From positions 1-64,000 of the forward strand of contig NZ_RBDY01000004.1 in NCBI RefSeq assembly GCF_003626575.1: a stretch of 64,000 bases of DNA, given 5' to 3'. Under the pieces are notes generated by a model. The model had not been told where the DNA came from, did not search any database, and saw only the letters and a program-made list of their open reading frames with translations. Origin of the DNA: Streptomyces radicis. Lineage in GTDB: Bacteria > Actinomycetota > Actinomycetes > Streptomycetales > Streptomycetaceae. This document shows positions 17,573 to 27,559 of the stretch, piece by piece (position 1 is the stretch's first letter; each line of letters opens with the position of its first letter). The position numbers were made by a program, and so were the translations under genes.

Positions 17573-17650
17573 CGCCCCTCGCCGTTGGACAGGCCCCGGC
17601 CGACCAGGGTCAGCACCTCGCGCTCCCGCTCGGTGACGTCGCCGCGCGGC
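17573..17650 (-). pseudogene. LuxR helix-turn-helix fragment
   Basis: Read on the minus strand this scrap gives GDVTEREREVLTLVGRGLSN followed by GE, the start of a LuxR/FixJ-type helix-turn-helix. It stops inside the domain, right against the CGNR stop codon. No receiver domain is found upstream. It is the remnant of a response regulator. Confidence 0.65.
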
Positions 17651-17682
17651 GCGGGCCGCGGCGCCGGGGCTGGCCGGGCAGC

Positions 17683-17931
17683 GTGGTCGCCGCGGTCGGG
17701 GTGCTTGTGCTGCTGCGCTCGCTGTTCCGCGGGGAGACGTACCGGTGGGTCGCGGAGATCGGCGACGCCATGCCGGTGAGCGCGTGGGAGGCGCTGATCC
17801 TGAACCCCGCACGCGACCACCCCACGGGGACGTGCCCGGTGTCGATCACCGAGGCGTGGCTGGTCCACCCGGCGTGGCCGGTGGCCGCGGTCGCGCTCGC
17901 CCCGGCCGTGGTGCGGCGCCGCGACGTGTGA
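17683..17931 (+). pseudogene. possible C-terminal scrap of an ABC-2 permease
   Basis: An 82-codon frame with two hydrophobic stretches around a polar loop (GETYRWVAEIGDAMPVSAWE and WLVHPAWPVAAVALAP), ending VVRRRDV. An Arg-rich ending right after the last helix is common in streptomycete ABC-2 permeases. No full-length gene surrounds it and no ribosome site is clear. With the neighbouring LuxR scrap it marks a decayed segment between 17.57 and 18.07 kb that holds no other gene. Confidence 0.35.
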
Positions 17932-18076
17932 CCGGGACGGGTGCCAGGGACGGGTGACCCGGTGGGCCGTGCTCCGGTCGCACGAAGCCGGGGCGCGGCC
18001 AAGACTGGCCGCATACGGCAATCGGCTCTGTGCGGACGATCGCGGCCGCGCGCCGCGCGCCGCGTCGCGGGAACGG

Positions 18077-20620
18077 GTGATCACGGTGACAACCTCCGCC
18101 TTCGGCTCGGGAGATCCCTTCGCCGACTTCTTCGACCGCTTCTTCGGCATGAGCCCCGCGGCCTCACCTCCCGCGGTGCAGCGGGTGCCCATCGGGCGGC
18201 TGCTCAGCGACTCCTCGCACGAGCTGCTCGAGGCCGCGGGGCGCAGGGCGGGCGAGGACGGCTCCGACCTGGACACCGTGCACCTGCTGTGGGCCGCGAC
18301 GCGGGTCGGGCCCGCCCGTCGGGTCCTGGCGCGGGCCGGGGCCGATCCGGACCGGCTGGCCGATGACCTGGCGGGCGGGCTGCCGACCGGGACCCGGTCG
18401 GGGGACCGCGCGCTCACCCCGGCGGCCAAGCGGGTCCTGCTGGCGGCGCACGCCCGTTCGCAGGCCGGGGGCGCGTCGTACATCGGCCCCGAGCACATCC
18501 TGGCGGCGCTGCTCGAGGAGCCGCGTTCGTCGGCGGGGGCGACGCTGCGTTCGGAGAGCGCGGCGCCCGGCGCGCTGCGGGAGAGCGCGGGGGGCCGGTG
18601 GACTCCGGCGGGCGGCGAGCGTGCGACGCCCACGCTGGACGCGTACGGCCGCGACCTCACCGACGAGGCCCGCGGGGGGCGCCTCGACCCGGTGGTGGGG
18701 CGCGCGGAGGAGATCGAGCAGACCGTGGAGATCCTCTCGCGCCGCGCGCGGAACAACCCCGTGCTCATCGGCGACCCCGGCGTCGGGAAGACGGCGATCG
18801 TCGAGGGCCTGGCGCAGCGGATCGTCGCGGGCGACGTGCCGAAGGCGCTCGCGAACCGGCGGGTGGTCACGCTCGACATGGCGGCCCTGGTCGCGGGCTC
18901 GCGCCACCGGGGCGATGTCGAGGAGCGGCTCACAAAGGTGATCGAGGAGGTCACGGCGGCGGAGAAGGGCGTCGTCCTGTTCGTCGACGACGTGCACACG
19001 GTCGTGGGCGCGGGGAACGGCCGGGGGAACGACGCGTGGAACGCCGTCGGGAGCATCGTCAAGCCCGCCCTCGCCCGCGGCGACCTCGGCCTCGTCGGCG
19101 CGACGACGGTCGACGCGTACCGCGGGACCATCGAGCGGGACGCGGCGCTCGAACGGCGTTTCCAGCCGGTGATGGTGCCCGAGCCCACCGTGGAGGAGAC
19201 GGTGGAGATCCTGCGGGGGCTGCGCGACTGCTACGAGGCGCACCACCAGGTGCGGATCACGGACGAGGCCGTCGACGCGGCGGCGACGCTCTCCGACCGC
19301 TACGTCCGCGACCGCTTCCTGCCCGACAAGGCGCTCGACCTGATCGACCAGACCGCCGCCAGGGTCGCGCTGCGCGACGGCGGCGGCAGCCGGGAGGCGA
19401 CCGACCTCCAGGACCGCCTCACCCGGCTGACCAGGGAGAAGGACGCGGCCGTCGGCAACGAGGACTTCGAGCGCGCGGCGGAGTTCAAGCAGCGGATCAG
19501 GGAGACCGAGGAGCGGCTCGCCGATCTGGGCGAGGAGCCCGCCCAGGTGCCGCTCGTCACCGAGGACGACATCGCGTCGGTGCTGTCCTCGCGCACCGGC
19601 ATCCCCGTCGCCCGGCTCACCCAGACGGAACGCGAGCGGCTGATGCGGCTCGAAGAGGCCCTGCACCGGCGGGTGATCGGGCAAGAGGAGGCGGTCACCG
19701 CGGTCGCCCGGGCGGTGCGGCGCGGGCGGGCGGGGATGGGCGACCCCGACCGGCCGACGGGCAGCTTCCTCTTCCTCGGCCCGGCCGGGGTGGGCAAGAC
19801 GGAGCTGGCCAAGGCGCTCGCGGAGCTGCTGTTCGGCGAGGATGACCGGCTGGTGCGCCTCGACATGGGCGAGTACCGGGAGAGGCACGCCGTCGCGCGG
19901 CTCGTCGGCTCCCCACCCGGCGCTGTCGGCTCCCCGCCCGGCCCCGGCGGCCGCACCGACCGCGTCGGCCGCACCGGCGACGGGGAGGCGGGCCGACTCA
20001 CGGAGGCGGTGCGCCGCACGCCGTACGGGGTGCTGCTGTGCGACGAGGTGGAGAAGGCCCACCCCGACGTCCTCGGCCTGCTGCTCCAGGTCCTCGACCG
20101 CGGGCGCCTGACCGACGCGCAGGGGCGGGTGGTCGACTTCAGGAACACCGTCGTGATCATGACGAGCACCGTCGCGTCGGATCGCGTCCTGGAGCACCGG
20201 GGCGCGGTGGACGCGATCAGGGACGACCTGATGGGCGAGCTGCGCCGCCACCTCGGGCCCGAGTTCCTCGACAGGGTCGACGAGACGGTGGTGTTCCACG
20301 GCCTCGGGCGTGACGACCTCATCCGCATCGTCGACCTGCCGCTCGAGCGCAGCCGCCGCAGGCTGCACGCGCAGCAGGTGGACCTGGAGGTGACCGAGAC
20401 GGCCAAGGAGTGGCTGGCCGACCGGGGCCACCGTCCGGGTTTCGGGGCCGGGCCGCTGCGCCGCACGATCCAGTCGGAGCTGGACAACCGCCTGTCGGAC
20501 ATGCTGCTCGACGGCACGGTCAACCCCGGTGACACGGCGGTGTGCGACGTGCGGGACGGGCGGCTCGCCTGTTACGTCAAGGACGGCCGCGCGACGGGAC
20601 GGGCCACCGCCGGGCCCTGA
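18077..20620 (+). CDS. divergent Clp/Hsp100 AAA+ ATPase (ClpC-like)
   Basis: An 847-residue two-ring AAA+ protein. Order: short Clp N domain (about 40-150), D1 with Walker A GDPGVGKT (about 232), a UVR-like middle motif (NEDFERAAEFKQRIRETEER), D2 with Walker A GPAGVGKT (about 569) and Walker B VLLCDEVEKAHP, and a C-terminal ClpB-D2-small domain. Canonical members unfold proteins by pulling them through pore loops. Here the D1 pore loop is SRHRGD rather than K-Y-R-G, D1 Walker B is LFVDDVHT (Asp for catalytic Glu), and the D2 loop GYVG is GAVG inside a Pro/Gly-rich insertion (about 609-637). No ClpP-binding loop is obvious. GTG at 18077 or 18086 can start it. It stands alone, so its role is uncertain. 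Confidence 0.85.
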   Translation: MITVTTSAFGSGDPFADFFDRFFGMSPAASPPAVQRVPIGRLLSDSSHELLEAAGRRAGEDGSDLDTVHLLWAATRVGPARRVLARAGADPDRLADDLAGGLPTGTRSGDRALTPAAKRVLLAAHARSQAGGASYIGPEHILAALLEEPRSSAGATLRSESAAPGALRESAGGRWTPAGGERATPTLDAYGRDLTDEARGGRLDPVVGRAEEIEQTVEILSRRARNNPVLIGDPGVGKTAIVEGLAQRIVAGDVPKALANRRVVTLDMAALVAGSRHRGDVEERLTKVIEEVTAAEKGVVLFVDDVHTVVGAGNGRGNDAWNAVGSIVKPALARGDLGLVGATTVDAYRGTIERDAALERRFQPVMVPEPTVEETVEILRGLRDCYEAHHQVRITDEAVDAAATLSDRYVRDRFLPDKALDLIDQTAARVALRDGGGSREATDLQDRLTRLTREKDAAVGNEDFERAAEFKQRIRETEERLADLGEEPAQVPLVTEDDIASVLSSRTGIPVARLTQTERERLMRLEEALHRRVIGQEEAVTAVARAVRRGRAGMGDPDRPTGSFLFLGPAGVGKTELAKALAELLFGEDDRLVRLDMGEYRERHAVARLVGSPPGAVGSPPGPGGRTDRVGRTGDGEAGRLTEAVRRTPYGVLLCDEVEKAHPDVLGLLLQVLDRGRLTDAQGRVVDFRNTVVIMTSTVASDRVLEHRGAVDAIRDDLMGELRRHLGPEFLDRVDETVVFHGLGRDDLIRIVDLPLERSRRRLHAQQVDLEVTETAKEWLADRGHRPGFGAGPLRRTIQSELDNRLSDMLLDGTVNPGDTAVCDVRDGRLACYVKDGRATGRATAGP

Positions 20621-20707
20621 GCGCGGGCCCGGGGGTGGCCGCCGCGACGGCGCGCCGGTCTACGGTGTTCGACGGCAGGCGCAACGCGAGGCCGAAGGGG
20701 CACGCCC

Positions 20708-21796
20708 ATGGAACCCGTCACCGAGAGCATCACCAAGAACCGCCAGTCGCCCGACGTGCTGCGCGCCATGGTGGCGCGCGCGTTCGGCGATGACCGCGTG
20801 CCCGAGGGCGAGGGCTGGGCGGAGGAGATGGGCCACGGCTGGTTCAACGTGGCCTACCGCGTGCGGCTGCGCGACGGCGCGTCGGTGGCGTTGAAGATAG
20901 CGCCGCCCGCCGGGGTCGAGGTGATGACCTACGAGCGGAACGCGATGCGCACCGAGCTCGCCGCGCTGGCCCTGATCCGCGAGCGCACCGACGTGCCGGT
21001 GCCCGCCGTCCTCTTCCACGACGACACCCACGAGCTGTGCGACGCGGACTACTTCTTCATGGAGTACGTGGACGCCGACAACCTCGGCGTCGTCAAGGAC
21101 GACCTGCCGCCCGAGCGTCACCTCGCGTGCGAGGAGGCGCTCGGCGCCGCCAACCGCGCGCTCAACGGCATCACCGGCGACCGTTTCGGGCCGCTGCTCG
21201 GCGGGCCGCCGAGCGGCACGAGCTGGCGCGAGGTCTTCACCGGCCTCCTGGAGAACGTCCTGCGCGACGGCGAGCGGCGCGGCGTCGACCTCGGCCAGGA
21301 CTACGACGCGATCCGCCGCATCGTGGCCCGGCACGGGGACAGCCTGGACGAGGTGACCGAGCCGGTGTTCATCGAGTGGGACCTGTGGGACTTCAACGTC
21401 ATGGTGCGCGACGGCGCGCTCGTGAGCATCATCGACCACGAACGGGCGCTGTACGGCGACCCGTTGTTCGAGGCCAGGTTCCTCCCCGTCACCGAGCCCG
21501 AGCTGTCCGACGGCACGCTGAGCTTCCTGCGCGGCTACGGCAGGGAGCCGTCGTTCACCGAGGCCGAGCTGACGCGGCGCCGCCTGTACACGATGTATCT
21601 CTTCCTCATCATGGTCATCGAGACGGTGTACCGGGGCCACGAGGACCCGTCGCAGTACGACTCCGCGCGCGAGCGGCTGGCGGCCTCGGTCGCCGAGCTG
21701 AGCGGCGGGTCGGACGGTGGGGCGGACGACGGGTGGGACGACGGGCTGGACGGCGAGCCTGACTGCGGCCTGTCGCTCGCCGAGCCCGCGCGGTGA
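20708..21796 (+). CDS. aminoglycoside phosphotransferase-fold (APH) protein
   Basis: A 362-residue cytosolic kinase-fold protein. The ATP-binding N-lobe holds GHGWFNVAYRVRLRDGASVA and LKI, and a hinge follows (FFMEYVDADNL). The catalytic loop is EWDLWDFNVMV (Asp and Asn in the expected D-x4-N spacing, though the usual His before Asp is Trp) and the metal-binding motif is IIDHERALYGDP. The C-terminal tail is acidic and repetitive (GGADDGWDDGLDGEPD). Such proteins phosphorylate small hydroxylated molecules, including antibiotics and sugars; the substrate is unknown. The ATG is preceded by GAAGGGG. No operon partner is evident. Confidence 0.82.
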   Translation: MEPVTESITKNRQSPDVLRAMVARAFGDDRVPEGEGWAEEMGHGWFNVAYRVRLRDGASVALKIAPPAGVEVMTYERNAMRTELAALALIRERTDVPVPAVLFHDDTHELCDADYFFMEYVDADNLGVVKDDLPPERHLACEEALGAANRALNGITGDRFGPLLGGPPSGTSWREVFTGLLENVLRDGERRGVDLGQDYDAIRRIVARHGDSLDEVTEPVFIEWDLWDFNVMVRDGALVSIIDHERALYGDPLFEARFLPVTEPELSDGTLSFLRGYGREPSFTEAELTRRRLYTMYLFLIMVIETVYRGHEDPSQYDSARERLAASVAELSGGSDGGADDGWDDGLDGEPDCGLSLAEPAR

Positions 21797-21886
21797 CCGT
21801 GGGCCCGCGGTGAACGGCGGGAGCGGCGGCCGTGTTCAGCGGCGGGCCGCCCGGCCGTGGATCGGCGTCCCCGTGGCCGAGCTGGG

Positions 21887-22876
21887 TCACGGCCGCTGCC
21901 GCCCCGCTGATCCCGCGCCGTCGGGATGGAGGGGCCAGGGGTGCCGCCACCAGGTGGCGCCGTCCTCGATGTGCCGCAGCAGGATGCCCTCGCGGATCGC
22001 CCATGGGCACAGGGTCACCGCGGCCAGGCCCATGGCGCGCATCGCCGACTCGGCGACGATCGCCCCGGCGAGCGACTGCCGGGCGCGCGCCGCCGAGATG
22101 CCGGGCAGCGCGGCGCGTTCGGCCGAGGACAGCGCCGCCAGGCGGCGGGTCGCGGAGCGCAGGTCGGCCAGCGCCAGCTGACGCCCCCCGCACAGCCGCG
22201 CCAGCTGGTGGAACGTCCGCGACGTGCCGACCGCGCGCAACGGCGCCTCCGCCCGGACCCGCCCACCCAACACCCGCAGCGCGTCCGCCACATGGCGCCG
22301 CAGCTCCCGTACCGCGCCGACCGACGGCGGATCCCCGTCGGCCAGCCACCGCCGCGTCAACGGGCGCGCGCCGAGCGGCAGCGACACCACGAGATCCGGC
22401 GCCTCGCCCCGCCCCAGCGCCACCTCGAACGTGCCGCCGCCGATGTCCAACGACAGCAGCGGCCCGCCGCGGCCACCCGCCCGGCGCCCACCCGTCGAGC
22501 CCGCGCCCATCCAGCGCCGCACCGCGAGAAACGTCAACGCGCCCTCGACCTCCCCGGGCAGGGTGTGCAACGACACCCCCGTGCGCCGGTGGACCTCGTC
22601 GAGCACGCGCCCCGCGTTGGGCGCGTCCCGCACGATCGCGGTGGCGAACGCGAACGGCTCCCCCGCCCCCCGGCGCGCCGCCTCCCCCAGGCCCGCCCCG
22701 ACGGCCCCCACCACCCGCTCGACGGCCGCCTCCCCGAGCCACCCGTCGGGCCCGGCCAACTCCCCGAGCCGCAGCGGATACTTGACGGTCCCGACCACCA
22801 CGGGCACCCGCCCGTCGACCTCCGCCACCACGAGGCACGCGGCGTTGGCCCCCACGTCCAGCACTGCGATACGCAT
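21887..22876 (-). CDS. Ppx/GppA family exopolyphosphatase
   Basis: A 329-residue member of the ASKHA-fold Ppx/GppA family, which hydrolyses inorganic polyphosphate or pppGpp. It shows the phosphate-1 motif AVLDVGANAACLVV (usually DIGSNS; the N-terminal motif is relaxed here), TAIVRDAPN, the GEVEGALTFLAV block and the phosphate-2 loop LLSLDIGGGTFEVALG. A Gly/Arg-rich insertion (GSTGGRRAGGRGG) sits just before the second loop. It converges with the phosphotransferase gene and is not in an operon. A separate polyphosphate-polymerase-type gene is at 43.2 kb. Confidence 0.85.
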   Translation of the reverse strand: MRIAVLDVGANAACLVVAEVDGRVPVVVGTVKYPLRLGELAGPDGWLGEAAVERVVGAVGAGLGEAARRGAGEPFAFATAIVRDAPNAGRVLDEVHRRTGVSLHTLPGEVEGALTFLAVRRWMGAGSTGGRRAGGRGGPLLSLDIGGGTFEVALGRGEAPDLVVSLPLGARPLTRRWLADGDPPSVGAVRELRRHVADALRVLGGRVRAEAPLRAVGTSRTFHQLARLCGGRQLALADLRSATRRLAALSSAERAALPGISAARARQSLAGAIVAESAMRAMGLAAVTLCPWAIREGILLRHIEDGATWWRHPWPLHPDGAGSAGRQRP

Positions 22877-23019
22877 ACGCTCCGCTTACCCACGACGACT
22901 CCCCGTCACGCGAAACGTCCGCCCCCCTGGCGCGAACATGACCCCTTCGGAACCATTTCCCCCTTCACCGTCGTGGTCATGGGTGACGAACCGTCCGTTC
23001 CAGGGGGGGTGTGCACGTC

Positions 23020-26000
23020 ATGGCTCGTGCTTCTGACTGGTCGCCGGTGGACATGGACTCGGATCCGACTCCGGGGGATCCGGAGGAGGTTCGGACGCTC
23101 TCCGAGGACTTGCAGGAGTTCGCGGACGACGTGGGTGAGGCGTTGGCGCAGATCCGGGGGATGGCGTCCGACCGCGCGGTGCAGGACTGGTCGGGTCTTT
23201 CGGCGGACGCGTTCCGCGGGGAGTTCGACGGCGTTCCCGAGAACCTGAGCAAGCTCCAGACGTCCTACGACATGGCCGCCGACGCCCTCGCGCGGTACTG
23301 GCCGGAGTTGCAACGCGCGCAGGCGCAGGCGGATCGCGCGTTGGACCGGGCGATCGCGGCGCAGGCGGATCTGCGGGCGGCGCAGACGGAGTTGGGCGGC
23401 GCGGAGGACTGGGTGGGGCGGGCGGGTGAGGAGGCCGAACGCCTCCAGGAGGAGGGCGAGGACCCCGAGCCGCCGTCGGAGTCGGAGATCCGCTCGGCGA
23501 TGCGGGATCATGACGCGGCCGAGGCGGCGGCATCGGCCGCGCAGGGGCGGGTGGACGCGGCGCAGGCGGATCTGTCGGCGGCGCGTGAACTGGCCCAGCA
23601 GGCCAAGGAGATGCGCGAGGAGGCCGCCCGGATCTGCGCCCGCGACATCGAGGCGGCCTCCGACGCGGGCATCCAGAACCGGTCATGGTGGGAGGACGCC
23701 ATCGACTGGGTCGTCGACAACTGGGACACCATCGTCGACATCGCCAAGCTCGTCGTCGCCGTCCTCGGCGTCGTCGTCATGATCATCGGAGGCCCCCTGG
23801 CCTGGGTCGTCCTCGCCGCCGCGCTGATCGTCCTGGCCGACACACTGATCAAATACGCCCGAGGCGAGGCATCACTCTTCGACGTCGCCATGGCCGCACT
23901 CGACTGCATCCCCGGCATGAAAGGCCTCACCACGCTGGGCGCCCTGGCGGCCGGGGTCAGGGGCCTGGCCCGCACCGGACTGCGCGGCATCCGGCAGGGC
24001 GCCCTGGGCCTGGGCCGCCGCACCCGCGGCGACGCCGTCCCCATGAACGGCCGCAACGCATGCGGCGACCCCGTCGACATGGCCACCGGCGAGCTGCTGA
24101 TGTCGGCCACCGACGTCCAACTCCCCGGCGTCCTCCCACTGATCATCGAACGCCACCACATCTCCAGCCACCGCCACGGACGTTGCTTCGGCCGCTCCTG
24201 GGCCTCCACCCTCGACCAACGGCTGGAGCTCGACGAGTACGGTGTCCGTTTCCACACCGCCGACGGGATGACCCTGGTCTACCCGCTCCCGATGCCCGAG
24301 GCGCCGGTGCTGCCCGTGGAGGGCCCGCGGTGGGGGCTGACCTGGGACGGGCGGCCCGGCAGTCCCCTGACCATCCATCAGCGGGAGACCGGCCGGACCC
24401 TCCACTTCGCCCCCGTCCCCGGGCGCCCCGGCGCCGAGCTGCCCCTGACCGCGATCACCGACCGCAACGGCAATCGCATCCGCTTCCGGTACGACGCCTC
24501 CGGCACCCCGACCGACGTCGTCCACGACGGCGGCTACCACATCGGCGTCACCCACATCGACGGCCGCGTCACCGAGCTGCGCCTGCTCAACGACCCCGAC
24601 CGGCCCGTTCTGCGCCGCTACGGCTACCACGACGGCCTGCTGAGCGAGATCCACAACTCCTCAGGACTACCCCTGACGTTCACCTACGACGACCACGCCA
24701 GGATCACCCGCTGGGAGGACCGCAACGGCCACTGGTACACCTACGACTACGACGAGCGGGGCCGTTGCGTCCACACCACCGGCACCGGCCGTTTCCTCGA
24801 GTACCGCTACGCCTACGACGACGAGCACCACCGCACGGTCGCCACCGACTCCCTCGGCCATGACACCGTCTTCCGGTTCAACGACAGCTACCAGCTCATC
24901 GCCCGGACGGATCCCCTGGGCCACACCACCACCCGCGGCCACGACCGCTACGACCGCGTCCTGGCCGTCGCCGACCCCCTGGGCCGCACGACCCGTTACA
25001 CATACGGGGACGACGGCCATCTCAGCGCGCTCGTCCGCCCGGACGGCGAGGCCATCCACGTGCGCTACAACGAGCTCGGCCTGCCCACCCACATGGTGGA
25101 GGCCGACGGGGGCACCTGGGTCCGGGCCTACGACCAGGCGGGGAACACCCTGTCGGTCACGGATCCGGCGGGCGCCACGACCCGTTACACCTATGACGCC
25201 CACGGGGCTCTCGCCAGCGTCACCGAGCCGCTCCGCGGTGAGGTGCGCCTCGAACGCGACGGCGCCGGGCTGGTGCTCGGCGTCACCGACGACGCGGGGG
25301 CCGTCACCCGCTACAGGCGCGACGCGTTCGGCCGGGTCGTCGAGACCGTGGACCCGAGCGGTGCCGTCGCCCGCACGGAGTGGACGGTCGAGGGCAGGCC
25401 CGCACGGCATGTGAACGTCGCGGGCGGCGAGGAGACATGGGAGTGGGACGGCGAGGGCAACCTCCTGCGCCACACCGACGCGAGCTCCGCCACCAGCCGC
25501 TATGTGCCGGGGCCTTTCGACGTGCCCAGGATCCAGGAGACCCCGGACGGCGGCCGCTACGAGATCATCCGCGACACCGAGCTGCGCATCACCCGGGTCG
25601 TCAATCCGCTGGGCCTCACCTGGGAGTACACCTACGACGCCGCGGGGCGCCTGGTGGCCGAGGAGGACTTCGACGGCCGCCGGGTGTCCTACGCCTACAA
25701 CGCGGCGGGCGAGGTCATCGGCAGGACGAACGCGGTGGGCCAGACCCTCACCTGGGAACGCGGCCCGCTCGGCGAGATCCTGGAGAAGGCCGCCGACGGC
25801 GAGCGCGTCCGGTACCGCTATGACCGCCAGGGCCGACTGATCGGGGCCACCGGCACGGACCACGAGCTGGCCCTCGAACGGGACGCCCTCGGGCGGGTGA
25901 CCGTCGAGTCCGCCGACGGGCGCGCCGTGTCGCACACGTTCGACCAACTCGGCCGCGTCACCGGCCGGATGACCCCGTCCGGTGTCACCTCGCGCTGGAC

Positions 26001-27531
26001 GTTCGACGAGGCGGGCCGCCGAGGCACCCTCACCACGGCGGGCCGCGACCTCGACTTCGCCTTCGACGCCTACGGCAGGGAGACCACCCGCACCCTGCGA
26101 ACGACGGCGCTGACCATGGCGCAGACCTGGGACCGTTCGGGTCGGCTGACCGAGCAGACCGTCAGCCGCGACGGCGCCGAGACCCTGCGCAGGTCCCTGG
26201 CCTACCGCGCCGACAACTACCTCACCGCCGTCGAGCACGGCGACATGGGCCCCACCCGGTTCACCCTGGACGCGATCGGCCGGATCACGGGCGTCGACGG
26301 GCCGGGCGGCGCCGAGTCCTACGCCTACGACCGTGCCGGGAACCAGTCCCTGGCCCGCTGGGACGGGGGCTCCGCCGACGGGCTCTCCGAGGACGCCACG
26401 GGGGAGCGCGCGTTCGCGGGCATGCGCGTGACCCGCGCGGGGGCGTTCCGCTACACCTATGACGCCGCGGGCCGCGTCACCGTCCGGTCCAGGAAGCGGC
26501 TTTCCCGCAAACCCGAGACCTGGCACTACGGCTGGGACGCCGAGGACCGGCTGACCGAGGTCACCACCCCCGACGGGACCCGGTGGCGCTACGGCTACGA
26601 CGCGCTGGGACGCCGAACGGCCAAGGAGCGCCTCGCCGATGACGGATCGGTCGCCGAGCGCGTCACCTTCGCCTGGTCGGGGACCACCCTCGTCGAGGAG
26701 AGCGACGGGACGACGCACACCACGTGGGAGTACAGCGGACAGCACCCGGTCGCGCAGATCGAGGCCGTGCCGGGCGCGGACCAGCGGGAGTTCGACCGGC
26801 GCTTCCACAGCATCGTCACCGATCTCGTCGCCTCGCCGACCGAGCTGCTCGACGACGACGGCCACGTCGTGTGGCGGCGCTCCGCGACGGTGTGGGGCGT
26901 GCCGATCGAAGGCGCCGGAACGGGCGCGGGCACCGACCCGGTCGACACGCCGCTGCGCTTCTCGGGGCAGTACGCGGACGCCGAGACCGGCTGGCACTAC
27001 AGCGTCTACCGCCACTACGACCCGGCGTCCGCGTCCTTCGTCTCCGCGGACCCCCTCGGCCTCGCGCCCGCGGGGAACGCCCGCGCCTATGTGCACAACC
27101 CCTCGAACTGGGCCGACCCGCTCGGGCTCACCAGCTGCACGCTCACCGCGTACGCGGATAGTCTGCGTCCGACCGCGAACAAGCGTGGTCCGCACTTCGC
27201 CTCGGAGTATGTGAGCCCGTCCGGCAGGCGGTACCACGGCGCCAACGGGGAGCATGTCGCCGTGCCACCGGGAGGGAGGCTGGAGCAGGCGATGCAGGCC
27301 ACCGGCCACACCCAGAAGAACTGCGCCGAGATCAACGCCATGGCCAGGGCGGAGGCGGCCGAGGGCCCCGCGGCCTTCCCGACCGGTGACCAGGTGGCGA
27401 GCATGGAGACGGTGCGGGTCAGAGGAAGCGCGTCCCAGGGCAACGCCCACGGAACACCCGCGACACCGTGCCCCGACGCGTGCATGCCCCTGCTCGACCA
27501 CCTCGGCGTCACCTACCAGCGCACCGTTTGA
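23020..27531 (+). CDS. RHS-repeat polymorphic toxin with C-terminal deaminase
   Basis: A 1503-residue contact-dependent toxin. Residues 1-210 are helical and WXG-like (QDWSGLSADAFRGEF, then SYDMAADALARYW), the usual tag for type VII secretion. A hydrophobic hairpin follows (about 235-275), then a DUF6531 segment (GDPVDMATGELLMSATDVQL). More than 20 YD/RHS repeats then form the toxin cage, closing with RFSGQYADAETGWHYSVYRH and the core boundary NPSNWADPLGL. The last 120 residues are the toxin: a deaminase-type domain with NCAEINAMAR (Cys-Ala-Glu at about 1435-1437) and PCPDAC, the zinc and catalytic signature seen in YwqJ-like deaminases. ATG 23020 suits the GGGGGG ribosome site. The likely immunity gene follows. 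Confidence 0.9.
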   Translation: MARASDWSPVDMDSDPTPGDPEEVRTLSEDLQEFADDVGEALAQIRGMASDRAVQDWSGLSADAFRGEFDGVPENLSKLQTSYDMAADALARYWPELQRAQAQADRALDRAIAAQADLRAAQTELGGAEDWVGRAGEEAERLQEEGEDPEPPSESEIRSAMRDHDAAEAAASAAQGRVDAAQADLSAARELAQQAKEMREEAARICARDIEAASDAGIQNRSWWEDAIDWVVDNWDTIVDIAKLVVAVLGVVVMIIGGPLAWVVLAAALIVLADTLIKYARGEASLFDVAMAALDCIPGMKGLTTLGALAAGVRGLARTGLRGIRQGALGLGRRTRGDAVPMNGRNACGDPVDMATGELLMSATDVQLPGVLPLIIERHHISSHRHGRCFGRSWASTLDQRLELDEYGVRFHTADGMTLVYPLPMPEAPVLPVEGPRWGLTWDGRPGSPLTIHQRETGRTLHFAPVPGRPGAELPLTAITDRNGNRIRFRYDASGTPTDVVHDGGYHIGVTHIDGRVTELRLLNDPDRPVLRRYGYHDGLLSEIHNSSGLPLTFTYDDHARITRWEDRNGHWYTYDYDERGRCVHTTGTGRFLEYRYAYDDEHHRTVATDSLGHDTVFRFNDSYQLIARTDPLGHTTTRGHDRYDRVLAVADPLGRTTRYTYGDDGHLSALVRPDGEAIHVRYNELGLPTHMVEADGGTWVRAYDQAGNTLSVTDPAGATTRYTYDAHGALASVTEPLRGEVRLERDGAGLVLGVTDDAGAVTRYRRDAFGRVVETVDPSGAVARTEWTVEGRPARHVNVAGGEETWEWDGEGNLLRHTDASSATSRYVPGPFDVPRIQETPDGGRYEIIRDTELRITRVVNPLGLTWEYTYDAAGRLVAEEDFDGRRVSYAYNAAGEVIGRTNAVGQTLTWERGPLGEILEKAADGERVRYRYDRQGRLIGATGTDHELALERDALGRVTVESADGRAVSHTFDQLGRVTGRMTPSGVTSRWTFDEAGRRGTLTTAGRDLDFAFDAYGRETTRTLRTTALTMAQTWDRSGRLTEQTVSRDGAETLRRSLAYRADNYLTAVEHGDMGPTRFTLDAIGRITGVDGPGGAESYAYDRAGNQSLARWDGGSADGLSEDATGERAFAGMRVTRAGAFRYTYDAAGRVTVRSRKRLSRKPETWHYGWDAEDRLTEVTTPDGTRWRYGYDALGRRTAKERLADDGSVAERVTFAWSGTTLVEESDGTTHTTWEYSGQHPVAQIEAVPGADQREFDRRFHSIVTDLVASPTELLDDDGHVVWRRSATVWGVPIEGAGTGAGTDPVDTPLRFSGQYADAETGWHYSVYRHYDPASASFVSADPLGLAPAGNARAYVHNPSNWADPLGLTSCTLTAYADSLRPTANKRGPHFASEYVSPSGRRYHGANGEHVAVPPGGRLEQAMQATGHTQKNCAEINAMARAEAAEGPAAFPTGDQVASMETVRVRGSASQGNAHGTPATPCPDACMPLLDHLGVTYQRTV

Positions 27532-27559
27532 CCGTTCGACCACGCCCCAGGAGCCCACC

